Origin: UBA1149 sp963579235
GTDB lineage: Bacteria > Desulfobacterota > Binatia > UBA1149
DNA: 29,291 bases
NCBI GenBank assembly: GCA_963579235.1
Contig: CAUZFM010000028.1
Coordinates: 1-29,291 of the forward strand
Direction: 5' to 3'
Each line of letters starts with the position of its first letter. Position 1 is the first letter of the stretch. A program made the translations under genes and the position numbers. The notes beneath the pieces are model-generated. The model ran no database searches. It worked only from the letters and a program-made list of their open reading frames with translations, and was not told where the DNA came from. This document shows, one piece after another, positions 6,722 through 14,058 of the stretch.

Positions 6722-7951
6722 ATGAAAAACAGAGGCTTGCGTCTGGGCTTGTTAGCGCTGGCACTGGCCGGGGCGGTAGCCGTATACATGCGCGCCGATA
6801 CCGGCGACGTGCTCGAGCTCGACGACGGTCGGCTGATAACCGACGTGGTGCCCGAGCTCATGCAGCGAATGCGCGACTTTCATCGCGTGGTAACCCGCAA
6901 CGGCGTCAAGCTGCTCGAGCTACGCGCCGAGGAAGCCGCTTACTTTCGCGACGACGCGGCGGTGACGATATCGGGCCCCGAGGTCACGTTCTTCGAAGAG
7001 GGCCAGCCCTCGGCCTTCGTGTCGGGGTCGAGCGGACGCGTGTACATGGATGGCAACCAGGTAGAGGCCATCGAACTATCGGGTGGCGTGTCGGTGGCGC
7101 TGGGACGCTTTCACCTGTCCGCCGATACCCTGGCCTGGGAGCGCGGGCCCGACCTGCTCACCGTGAGCGGGCGGGTGGGAATGGACTCGGCTGACCTCGA
7201 GCTCGAAGGCGCCGACCTCGAGTTGGAGCTCGACCGGCGCCGCCTGCGCTTTCGCGGCGGGGTCAACGCCACCGTGTACCGCGAACCGAGGCCCTGGCGC
7301 AGCCGACTGCCCGCCCCCCCCTCGCCGGCCACGGCGGAAGCAGCGGCAGCGACCGTGGGCGACGACAGCTCGACTTCCCCTGGCAACGTCAAAATTGAGG
7401 CGTATAGCGACTCCCCGGGCACGACAATCGGCCGTGGAGGGCTGCCAGTGCCCGACGACGCGCAAAGCGACAGCGGCGATGTGCTATCCTCGGTCGCTTC
7501 AGCAGTAAAAATGCTCGACTTTTCAAAACTGCCTGCCGACCTGCACCTCGAAGCGGGCCTGATGTCGTTTGACTACCAGGCCGGCACGCTCGTGTGCAGC
7601 CACGAGGTGGTGGCCCAGCACGGCGACGTGCGCCTGTCGGCCGACGAACTCAAGCTGCAGTTTGCACCCTCGGATCCCAGCCTGCTGCGCAAGGCCACGG
7701 CCGGCGGCTCGGTGGTCGTCACTCGCGGCCAGGAACGGGCGACGGCGCGCACGGCCACCTGGGCGCGTGTGCGGCGCGAGTTGCTGCTCGAAGGCAATGC
7801 CACGCTGGGATCGGGCGACAGCGAAGTCACGGGAGAAAGCCTGGTGGTTGATCTCGAGAACGACCGCACGGTGATGGACGGCGGCGAGGGGCGCGTCCGG
7901 GCTACGATCTCGAGCGACGACATCGACGACAGCCCCTTGGACCAGCCATGA
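6722..7951 (+). CDS. LptC-LptA fusion: LPS transport periplasmic bridge protein
   Basis: Predicted to take LPS from the inner-membrane LptB2FG complex toward the outer membrane. The 409-residue protein starts with one membrane anchor (about 5-24). Residues about 25-190 match LptC: A-E-E-A-A-Y-F-R-D-D-A-A-V-T-I-S-G-P-E-V, an L-S-A-D-T-L strand and repeated beta strands. A Ser/Pro/Ala-rich linker follows (about 195-260). Residues about 262-398 match LptA/OstA: F-D-Y-Q-A-G-T-L-V, V-R-L-S-A-D-E-L-K, A-G-G-S-V-V-V-T, then L-L-L-E-G-N-A-T-L, G-E-S-L-V-V-D-L and G-G-E-G-R-V. No separate lptA is seen between it and lptB, where lptA usually sits. It overlaps lptB by 4 bp. LptC assignment is firm; the LptA-like half is by pattern. 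Confidence 0.85.
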   Translation: MKNRGLRLGLLALALAGAVAVYMRADTGDVLELDDGRLITDVVPELMQRMRDFHRVVTRNGVKLLELRAEEAAYFRDDAAVTISGPEVTFFEEGQPSAFVSGSSGRVYMDGNQVEAIELSGGVSVALGRFHLSADTLAWERGPDLLTVSGRVGMDSADLELEGADLELELDRRRLRFRGGVNATVYREPRPWRSRLPAPPSPATAEAAAATVGDDSSTSPGNVKIEAYSDSPGTTIGRGGLPVPDDAQSDSGDVLSSVASAVKMLDFSKLPADLHLEAGLMSFDYQAGTLVCSHEVVAQHGDVRLSADELKLQFAPSDPSLLRKATAGGSVVVTRGQERATARTATWARVRRELLLEGNATLGSGDSEVTGESLVVDLENDRTVMDGGEGRVRATISSDDIDDSPLDQP

Positions 7952-8688
7952 CCCCCGCCGACCAGAAGCTCACCCTGTCGGCCAAGTCGCTCAGCAAGAG
8001 CTTCGCCAAGCGCCGTGTCGTGGACCAGCTGTCGCTGCACGTAGACGCCGGCGAAGTGGTGGGCCTGCTCGGACCCAACGGCGCTGGCAAGACAACCATC
8101 TTTCACATGATCGTGGGTTTCGAGCACCCCGACGAGGGCATGGTAACGCTGGGCGACCAGCGCCTCGACGATCTGCCCATGTACGAGCGATCGCGCCGCG
8201 GCGTGGTCTACCTGCCCCAGGAGGCGTCGGTGTTCCGGCGGCTCACGGTCGAGCAGAACCTGCTGGCGGTGCTCGAGGTCATCGGGGCCCCCGAACAGAC
8301 CCAGGAAGAGACCGTTTCGCTGCTACTCGACGATCTCGGCATCACCCACATCAGGGGGGCACTGGGCGAGTCCCTGTCCGGGGGGGAACGCCGCAGGGTC
8401 GAAATTGCCCGCGCACTGGTCATTTCACCCCGTTTTATGCTTTTGGACGAACCTTTTGCCGGTGTCGACCCTATCGCGGTAATCGACATCCAGGGCATTA
8501 TTTCGCAGCTCAAGAGCCGTGGAATTGGTATCCTTATTACTGACCATAACGTGAGAGAAACTCTGGGTATCTGCGATCGCGCCTACATCCTCAACCAGGG
8601 AAAGGTACTTGAAGAAGGGGCTCCCGAGGCCATAGCTTCAAGTAAGAGGGCTCGAGAGATCTACCTGGGAGACAAGTTCACGCTCTGA
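7948..8688 (+). CDS. lptB: LPS export ABC transporter ATP-binding protein LptB
   Basis: Cytoplasmic ATPase that powers LPS extraction by LptFG. It has 246 residues, normal size. Walker A G-P-N-G-A-G-K-T-T starts at residue 42; the ABC signature L-S-G-G-E-R-R-R is at about 143; Walker B F-M-L-L-D-E-P has D167/E168, followed by F-A-G-V-D-P-I-A-V, a stretch characteristic of LptB. The H-loop is in I-L-I-T-D-H-N-V-R-E-T. The ATG overlaps the stop of the LptC/A gene (ATGA), and rpoN follows after 13 bp, as in many Gram-negative genomes. LptF and LptG are not in the window. Confidence 0.97.
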   Translation: MTPADQKLTLSAKSLSKSFAKRRVVDQLSLHVDAGEVVGLLGPNGAGKTTIFHMIVGFEHPDEGMVTLGDQRLDDLPMYERSRRGVVYLPQEASVFRRLTVEQNLLAVLEVIGAPEQTQEETVSLLLDDLGITHIRGALGESLSGGERRRVEIARALVISPRFMLLDEPFAGVDPIAVIDIQGIISQLKSRGIGILITDHNVRETLGICDRAYILNQGKVLEEGAPEAIASSKRAREIYLGDKFTL

Positions 8689-8701
8689 GACAAGTTATTA
8701 G

Positions 8702-10243
8702 ATGGCCCTCGAACAACGCATAAACCTGGGACTCAAGCTTTCGCAGACCCTGCGAATGACGCCCCAGCTGCGGCAGGCCATCAAGATCCTGCAAGTGTCG
8801 CGCGCCGATCTCGAGGCCATGGTTGACGCGGAGCTGGCCGAGAACCCGGCCCTCGAGCAGGACGAGTTCGAAGCCGAGTTCACCGAGGGCAGCGAGGCCG
8901 AGGGCGCCGAGACCGAGACCGCTGACGCGGCCGAGAAAGCCGAGGTGGCCGAAGCCGTCGAGGTGGCCAAGACCGAGGCCGAGGACGCCGGCAAAGAAGA
9001 AGCGCCCACCTCGGAGATAGAAGAAAACGTTGACTGGGACGAGTACGTGGAGCGTCACAGCAACGACATGCACGGCGCGGTGGGCAGCGGCTCGGACCGC
9101 GACGACAACCGCCCCAGCATCTTTGAGACCACGGGCAACCCCGAGTCGGACCTCAGGCAGGCACTGATCGACCAGCTGGGCCTGGCCATGATGAGCGAAG
9201 ACGAGCGCCGCGTGGGTACGATCATCATCCTCAACCTCGACGAGGACGGCTACCTGGACTGCAGCGAAGAAGAAATCGCCTCGATGGCCGAGTGCAGCCT
9301 GGAACAGGTCACCGAGGTGCGCAGCATCATCCGACAGGAGTTTGAGCCACCCGGATCCGCCTCGCTCGACCTGCGCGACTGCCTCATGGCGCAGGCCAAG
9401 CTCATCGGCTACGAGGACGACGACTACGTGGTCATGATCATCGACGCCCACCTGGGCGACCTCGAGTCACGCCACTACGACAGGGTGGCGCGCAAGCTGG
9501 CCTGCTCCGTGGACGAGGTGATCGCCGCGCACGACATCATAAGCGATCTCGAGCCGAAACCCGGTCGCAACTACGGAGAGCGCGAGGCCCGTTACATTTC
9601 GCCCGACGCCTACATCTACCGGGTCGGCAACGAGTTCAAGATCACGCTCAACGACGAGGGCCTGCCCGCGCTCAAGGTAAACCCCGAGTACCGGCAGATC
9701 GTTAACGACAAGAGCAAGGTCAACAAGGAAAAGAACAGCGAGGCGCGAGGCTACCTGCAGGACAAGGTTCGCTCGGCCGAGTGGATGATTCGCTCGATCC
9801 AGCAGCGCCAACGCACGCTGCGAAAAGTGACCGAAAGCATCGTCAAATTCCAGGGTGAGTTTCTCATCCATGGAGTGGATAAGCTCAAGCCCATGGTGCT
9901 CAAGGACGTGGCCAACGACATAGACATGCACGAGTCAACCATCAGCCGTACCACCTCGAACAAGTACGTACACACCCCGCAGGGGCTGTTTGAGCTCAAG
10001 TATTTCTTTACCTCGAGCCTCAAGAGCAGCGGTGGCCGCGAGGTCTCGTCGGAAAGCGTCAAGAAGCGCATACGCACCATCATTCAGGCCGAGGACAGCA
10101 CAAAGCCTCTCAGCGACCAGTACATAGCCGACATGCTCAAGGAGAGCGACATCAGGATCGCCCGCCGCACGGTGGCCAAATACCGGGAGGTGCTGGGGAT
10201 ACTTCCCTCGTCAAAGCGAAAGAGTTACGTTGCTACTGGTTGA
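8702..10243 (+). CDS. rpoN: RNA polymerase sigma-54 factor
   Basis: Directs transcription from -24/-12 promoters with the help of AAA+ activators. It has 513 residues. Region I (1-50) has the glutamine/leucine motif L-K-L-S-Q-T-L-R-M-T-P-Q-L-R-Q-A-I-K-I-L-Q. Region II (about 55-120) is a long, very acidic Glu/Ala-rich linker. The core-binding and HTH parts follow, with A-R-Y-I-S-P-D-A-Y and H-E-S-T-I-S-R-T-T-S-N-K-Y, and the RpoN box A-R-R-T-V-A-K-Y-R lies near the C-terminus. lptB upstream and hpf/ptsN/rapZ downstream are the classic rpoN neighbours. No sigma-54 activator is seen in the window. Confidence 0.98.
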   Translation: MALEQRINLGLKLSQTLRMTPQLRQAIKILQVSRADLEAMVDAELAENPALEQDEFEAEFTEGSEAEGAETETADAAEKAEVAEAVEVAKTEAEDAGKEEAPTSEIEENVDWDEYVERHSNDMHGAVGSGSDRDDNRPSIFETTGNPESDLRQALIDQLGLAMMSEDERRVGTIIILNLDEDGYLDCSEEEIASMAECSLEQVTEVRSIIRQEFEPPGSASLDLRDCLMAQAKLIGYEDDDYVVMIIDAHLGDLESRHYDRVARKLACSVDEVIAAHDIISDLEPKPGRNYGEREARYISPDAYIYRVGNEFKITLNDEGLPALKVNPEYRQIVNDKSKVNKEKNSEARGYLQDKVRSAEWMIRSIQQRQRTLRKVTESIVKFQGEFLIHGVDKLKPMVLKDVANDIDMHESTISRTTSNKYVHTPQGLFELKYFFTSSLKSSGGREVSSESVKKRIRTIIQAEDSTKPLSDQYIADMLKESDIRIARRTVAKYREVLGILPSSKRKSYVATG

Positions 10244-10272
10244 GGCCGCCCCTTGAAACCAGGAGGGACAAC

Positions 10273-10584
10273 GTGCAGGTAACAGTTACTTTTCGCCACG
10301 TAGAACCCAGCGAACCCCTGCGGGTATACGCTTCTGACAAGATCACCCGTCTGGCCGACAAGTACCTTAAGCGGGCCGTTGACGCGCACGTTATACTCAC
10401 GGTTAACAAGCGTCAGCACCAGGCCGAGATCAATATACAGGCGCCCAATTTCGTGGTGTCGGCCCACGAGAGCACCGGGGACCTCTACTCTGCCATCGAT
10501 CTCGCCATCGACAAGGTGCAGGCCCAGGCGCAACGCCACAAGAACAAGACCACCCAGCACCCCAACCCGGACAAGCGCAGATGA
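10273..10584 (+). CDS. hpf: Ribosome hibernation-promoting factor (short HPF/RaiA family)
   Basis: Binds the 30S subunit and helps inactivate ribosomes in stationary phase. The GTG at 10273 is chosen because AGGAGGG stands at 10261-10267 and the peptide then starts V-Q-V-T-V-T-F-R-H-V, as in the family. That gives 103 residues, matching short HPF without the C-terminal dimerisation domain of long HPF. I-T-R-L-A-D-K-Y and S-T-G-D-L-Y-S-A-I-D-L-A-I-D-K-V are recognisable. It overlaps ptsN by 4 bp and so belongs to the rpoN operon. Confidence 0.92.
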   Translation: MQVTVTFRHVEPSEPLRVYASDKITRLADKYLKRAVDAHVILTVNKRQHQAEINIQAPNFVVSAHESTGDLYSAIDLAIDKVQAQAQRHKNKTTQHPNPDKRR

Positions 10585-11069
10585 AAACTCGTGATATTCT
10601 CGACCCCCGCCGCGTCACGCTCAACCTCAAGGGCAAAGACAAGCGCGATATAATAGGGCAGCTCGCCGCCATGGTGGGTGAGACCCACTCCGCCATTGAC
10701 CACGAGCGCGTGGCCGAGGTGCTCGTCGAACGCGAGCAGGCAAGCAGCACGGCCATCGCCGACGGCATTGCTATTCCCCACGGCAAGGTAGCCATGTCGG
10801 AGGAAGTCGTCGCCTGCCTCGGGCTGTCGGGTGACGGCCTGGACTTCGACTCGGTCGACAACCACCCCACGCATATCTTCTTCGTGCTGATCTCTCCCGA
10901 AGCCCACCCTTCGCTGCACCTTCGCTGGCTGGCCCACCTGGCCCACCTGCTCACCCAGGAGCAGTTTCGCCGCGAGCTGCTTGCCTGCACCGACGTCAAC
11001 GAAGTAATGACGACCATCTCTGAAGCCGAAGCCCGCAGCAGGGAGGCTGAGTCGGCTATCTCCCCGTGA
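10581..11069 (+). CDS. ptsN: PTS IIA-like nitrogen regulatory protein
   Basis: Phosphoryl acceptor of the regulatory PTS-Ntr relay. The 162-residue protein is of usual length and is an EIIA-fructose/mannitol-type fold. H67 in A-I-P-H-G-K is the predicted phosphorylation site, and S-S-T-A-I-A-D-G-I lies just before it. F-F-V-L-I-S-P and H-L-R-W-L-A-H-L-A are further family marks. It overlaps hpf (ATGA) and rapZ (GTGA). The relay also needs HPr, found two genes on, and an EI/EI-Ntr enzyme that is not in this window. Confidence 0.95.
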   Translation: MKTRDILDPRRVTLNLKGKDKRDIIGQLAAMVGETHSAIDHERVAEVLVEREQASSTAIADGIAIPHGKVAMSEEVVACLGLSGDGLDFDSVDNHPTHIFFVLISPEAHPSLHLRWLAHLAHLLTQEQFRRELLACTDVNEVMTTISEAEARSREAESAISP

Positions 11070-11959
11070 GCGCTCCCCACGGCCACAACGACTCTGTGGA
11101 CATCGTGGTGGTCACTGGTATGTCCGGGTCGGGCAAGTCCACCGCTCTCGCCGTACTCGAAGACGACGGCTACTACTGCATAGACAACCTGCCGAGCGCG
11201 CTCGTGGTTCGCTTCGTGGAGCTGTGCAACAACACCGACGAGGGCATGGCCCGCGTGGCGCTGGGACTGGACTGCCGCGACGAGTCGTACACCGACGCCT
11301 GGCCCCGCATACGCAGCACCCTCGAAGACGCGGGCCATCGGGTGACTGTTATTTTTGTGACCGCCAGCAACGACATGCTGCTGCGGCGCTTTTCGGAAAC
11401 CCGGCGAACGCACCCCGGCGACCAGGGCCTGGGCCTGGAGGAAGCGCTTGCCCAGGAGCGCGAGTCGCTGTCGATGCTGAGCGACTCCGCCGACATCAAC
11501 CTCGACACCAGCGACACCAACGTTCACGAACTCAAGGCCAACATAGTGCACGCGCTGGGATCACGCGCAGACTCCAGGGGCCCTGCACTGACGGTAAAGA
11601 GTTTTGGTTTCCGTCACGGTCCCGCCACTGACGCCGACCTCGTGTTCGACGTGCGCTTCATTCCCAACCCCTACTTCGTCGACGAGCTCAAGCCGCTGAG
11701 CGGGCTCAACGAGGCCGTGTCGACCTTCGTGCTCGAGCGCGCCGACTCCTCCAACTTCCTGGTGCAGCTGGTGTCCATGCTCAGTTTCCTGCTACCGCGC
11801 TACGCCGAGGAGGGCAAGGCCTACATCACCATTGCCATAGGCTGCACCGGGGGACGCCACCGCTCGGTGGCCATAGCAGAAGAACTCGCGCGCAGGCTCA
11901 GCGAAGAAGGCTACCCCGGGCGCGTGCGCCACCGCGACATAGACCGAAATTATCAGTAG
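11066..11959 (+). CDS. rapZ: RNase adapter protein RapZ (P-loop nucleotide-binding)
   Basis: In Escherichia coli RapZ controls amino-sugar synthesis by delivering the sRNA GlmZ to RNase E; outside enterobacteria the role is less clear. It has 297 residues, close to the usual 285. The Walker A motif G-M-S-G-S-G-K-S-T spans residues 18-26; C-I-D-N-L-P follows. The C-terminal domain has F-G-F-R-H-G, D-V-R-F-I-P-N-P-Y-F and the highly conserved I-G-C-T-G-G-R-H-R-S-V. GTG start in a GTGA overlap with ptsN. The next gene is HPr, as expected for PTS-Ntr clusters. Confidence 0.95.
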   Translation: MSAPHGHNDSVDIVVVTGMSGSGKSTALAVLEDDGYYCIDNLPSALVVRFVELCNNTDEGMARVALGLDCRDESYTDAWPRIRSTLEDAGHRVTVIFVTASNDMLLRRFSETRRTHPGDQGLGLEEALAQERESLSMLSDSADINLDTSDTNVHELKANIVHALGSRADSRGPALTVKSFGFRHGPATDADLVFDVRFIPNPYFVDELKPLSGLNEAVSTFVLERADSSNFLVQLVSMLSFLLPRYAEEGKAYITIAIGCTGGRHRSVAIAEELARRLSEEGYPGRVRHRDIDRNYQ

Positions 11960-11977
11960 CGGGCCATAGAGATAGCG

Positions 11978-12256
11978 ATGGGCGAAGAGAAACAAGCGCG
12001 CGGCGAGTTCCGCGTAAACAACAGGTTGGGCCTGCACATGCGCTCGGCCGCCATTGTGGTGCGTACCGGCCAGCGCTTTGAAGCCAGCATCACGATATCC
12101 AACGGCGAGGCCTGCGCCGACGCCGCGAGCGTGCTCGACCTGCTCACGCTGGCGGCCGGCCAGGGGACAGTGCTGGTCATCGAAGCCACCGGCAGCGACG
12201 CCCAGCAGGCTGTTGCCGCCCTCGGCGAGCTCGTGCGCCGTGGCTTTGCCGAGTAG
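11978..12256 (+). CDS. ptsH: HPr-family phosphocarrier protein (NPr-like)
   Basis: Small phosphocarrier that would pass phosphate to PtsN. It has 92 residues, the family's usual size. H20 in L-G-L-H-M-R-S-A is the EI phosphorylation site; Met replaces the common Ala and Ser the common Pro in the canonical L-H-A-R-P-A. S51 in A-D-A-A-S-V-L-D-L-L occupies the place of the HPr kinase Ser46 site, although no hprK is seen here. It is the last gene of the operon, 18 bp after rapZ. No sugar permease is present, so a regulatory role is more likely than sugar import. The symbol ptsH or npr would both be acceptable. Confidence 0.9.
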   Translation: MGEEKQARGEFRVNNRLGLHMRSAAIVVRTGQRFEASITISNGEACADAASVLDLLTLAAGQGTVLVIEATGSDAQQAVAALGELVRRGFAE

Positions 12257-12307
12257 GCCCAGCACCTCGATGACCCCCCAGCCGCGCCGCTATACCGCGC
12301 ACCCGGC

Positions 12308-12336
12308 TTGACCCCCCGGACGCAACCCTGTAATTT
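12308..12336 (+). promoter_or_regulatory. Possible promoter of metK
   Basis: TTGACC at 12308-12313 and TAATTT at 12331-12336 with a 17-bp spacer lie upstream of metK. The start would leave only about a 30-nt leader, too short for a SAM riboswitch. None is recognised in the 116 bp between the HPr gene and metK. Confidence 0.35.
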
Positions 12337-12372
12337 CCATCGTCTTTGCAGCTCCTGCTGCAGCTGCTGTTT

Positions 12373-13527
12373 ATGGGCAAACGTGATTTCGTATTTACCT
12401 CCGAGTCGGTCTCAGAGGGGCACCCGGACAAGGTCTGCGACCAGGTATCCGACGCCATACTCGACGCCCACCTGGCCGGCGACCCGGCCAGCCGCGTGGC
12501 CTGCGAGACCCTGGTCACAACCAACCTGGTCGTGGTGGCGGGCGAGATTACCAGCAAGCAAACCGTTGACTACGAGACCGTGGTGCGCGGAGTACTGCGC
12601 GACATCGGCTACTCGGGCACCGAGGGTTTTGACGCCGACAAATGCGAGATCATCGTCAGGCTCGACGCCCAGTCGCCAGACATCTCGATGGGCGTGACCG
12701 TTGGCGACGGCAAGCACGAGGAGCAGGGGGCCGGCGACCAGGGGCTTATGTTCGGTTACGCCTGCGACCAGACGCCCGAACTCATGCCCCTGCCCATATC
12801 CTTGTCGCACTCTATCGTTTCCGACCTCGCCCAGCTGCGAAAGACCGGCGGTGCCGACTACCTCGGGCCCGACTCCAAGTCGCAGGTAAGCGTGGAGTAC
12901 CGGGACGAACAACCGGCGCGCATTACAACCGTTGTGGTCTCGACCCAGCACGACGCAGACGCCGACGACGATCGCCTGCGTCGCGAAGTGCTCGAGCAGG
13001 TGGTGAACCCACTGCTGCCCGATGAGCTCGTAGACAGCGAGACCGTTTACCACGTCAACCCCACCGGCCGCTTCGTGGTTGGCGGACCGGTTGGTGACTG
13101 CGGGCTGACGGGACGCAAGATCATCGTCGACACTTACGGCGGCTGGGGTCGTCACGGCGGCGGCGCGTTCTCAGGCAAGGACCCGTCCAAGGTGGACCGC
13201 TCAGCGGCCTACATGGCTCGCTACCTTGCCCACAACGTGGTGGCCTCGAGGCAGGCAACTCACTGCGAAGTGCAGGTTGCTTACGCCATTGGCGTGGCAC
13301 AACCGGTGTCGGTACTCGTCGATACCTTCGGTACCGGCAAGGGCGACGAAACCGCGCTGGCCGACAAACTCAAGCTGCTGGTCGACCTCAGGCCAGCCGC
13401 AATAATTGAGAAACTTGATCTCAAGCGACCGATCTACAGGCCGACGGCGGCCTACGGACACTTTGGTCGTGTGGCCGAGGACGGACTGTTCCCCTGGGAA
13501 CTGACCGACCTGGCCGACAAACTCTAG
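12373..13527 (+). CDS. metK: S-adenosylmethionine synthetase
   Basis: Makes S-adenosylmethionine from methionine and ATP in the cytoplasm. The ATG at 12373 gives 384 residues starting M-G-K-R-D-F-V-F-T-S-E-S-V, the usual family start and length; the open frame extends upstream but with a non-family Leu-rich peptide. Signatures are S-E-G-H-P-D-K-V-C-D-Q, G-A-G-D-Q-G-L-M-F-G-Y-A, G-G-W-G-R-H-G-G-G-A-F-S-G-K-D and D-R-S-A-A-Y-M-A-R. No clear SD precedes it. It follows the HPr gene by 116 bp and has a possible promoter of its own. Confidence 0.97.
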   Translation: MGKRDFVFTSESVSEGHPDKVCDQVSDAILDAHLAGDPASRVACETLVTTNLVVVAGEITSKQTVDYETVVRGVLRDIGYSGTEGFDADKCEIIVRLDAQSPDISMGVTVGDGKHEEQGAGDQGLMFGYACDQTPELMPLPISLSHSIVSDLAQLRKTGGADYLGPDSKSQVSVEYRDEQPARITTVVVSTQHDADADDDRLRREVLEQVVNPLLPDELVDSETVYHVNPTGRFVVGGPVGDCGLTGRKIIVDTYGGWGRHGGGAFSGKDPSKVDRSAAYMARYLAHNVVASRQATHCEVQVAYAIGVAQPVSVLVDTFGTGKGDETALADKLKLLVDLRPAAIIEKLDLKRPIYRPTAAYGHFGRVAEDGLFPWELTDLADKL

Positions 13528-13614
13528 ACCGGCCGCTTTCGGCCACTGACGGCTTCCGCCCGAACAGAAAAAGTACCTGTCCAGCTGGGACATGGGCACC
13601 AACTGACGCGGCCC

Positions 13615-13643
13615 CTGTTTTCAGCAGCGCGCTGTTTTCAGCA
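13615..13643. repeat. Short direct repeat with mini-hairpins between convergent genes
   Basis: CTGTTTTCAGCA occurs at 13615-13626 and at 13632-13643. The second copy is preceded by G, giving a GCTG-TTTT-CAGC hairpin. It lies in the 120-bp gap between metK and the convergent DUF6285 gene. No strong T-tract terminator is seen there; GGCCG-CTTT-CGGCC just after metK could form a small stem. Confidence 0.4.
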
Positions 13644-13647
13644 ACGG

Positions 13648-14058
13648 TTACTTGTCGCGGCGCGCGTTACGCTCGAGGAAAGCCGGGTCGTTGATGCGCA
13701 GGCGTGCCTCGACATCGGCGCGCAACCAGGCCAGCAACTGCTCGCGTGACCGCCCCTGGTCATAAGCACCCTCGGCAATAGCCGCACACAGCTCGCGACC
13801 GAGTTCATCTGCCGAACTGTCGTCTCCCGGAACGGCAGCCGTGGGCTCGCCATCCTTGCCCAGCAACTCGCCCAGCCCGCGGCGCTGCTCTTTGACGAGC
13901 GCGGTTTTCCCGGCCGCCTCGCGCGCGACCACCCTGCAGGCGTTGGCCGCCACGATACTCTTGAAGCGCTGGCCACCCTTGAGCAACGGCTTGACCTCCT
14001 CGTCGAGAAAAGCCGCCACGGCTTCGAGCAACTCGTCTGCCGGTGGATAATCTTTCAT
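13648..14058 (-). CDS. DUF6285-like protein
   Basis: A 136-residue protein starting M-K-D-Y-P-P-A-D-E-L-L-E-A-V-A-A-F-L. The pattern 'P-x-A-x-E-L-L-E-A-V-x-x-F-L-x-x-E-V-x-P', then F-K-S-I-V-A-A-N-A and a helical C-terminus, is that of DUF6285, a small helical family that in many genomes sits beside APH-fold kinase-like proteins and acyl-CoA dehydrogenases. Its ATG overlaps the stop of the upstream APH-like gene by 4 bp (ATGA), so the two are coupled. The in-frame region upstream of this ATG is a shadow of the APH gene. Molecular function is not known; a link to acyl-CoA metabolism is inferred from context only. Confidence 0.75.
   Translation of the reverse strand: MKDYPPADELLEAVAAFLDEEVKPLLKGGQRFKSIVAANACRVVAREAAGKTALVKEQRRGLGELLGKDGEPTAAVPGDDSSADELGRELCAAIAEGAYDQGRSREQLLAWLRADVEARLRINDPAFLERNARRDK

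Noticed and set aside
5392..6861. Minus-strand open frame of 489 codons opposite kdsA, kdsD and the LptC/A gene
   Set aside because: Antisense to certain genes; Ser/Arg/Pro-rich shadow composition and no domain.
12257..12372. SAM or SAH riboswitch before metK
   Set aside because: No conserved core seen and the likely promoter leaves a leader of only about 30 nt.
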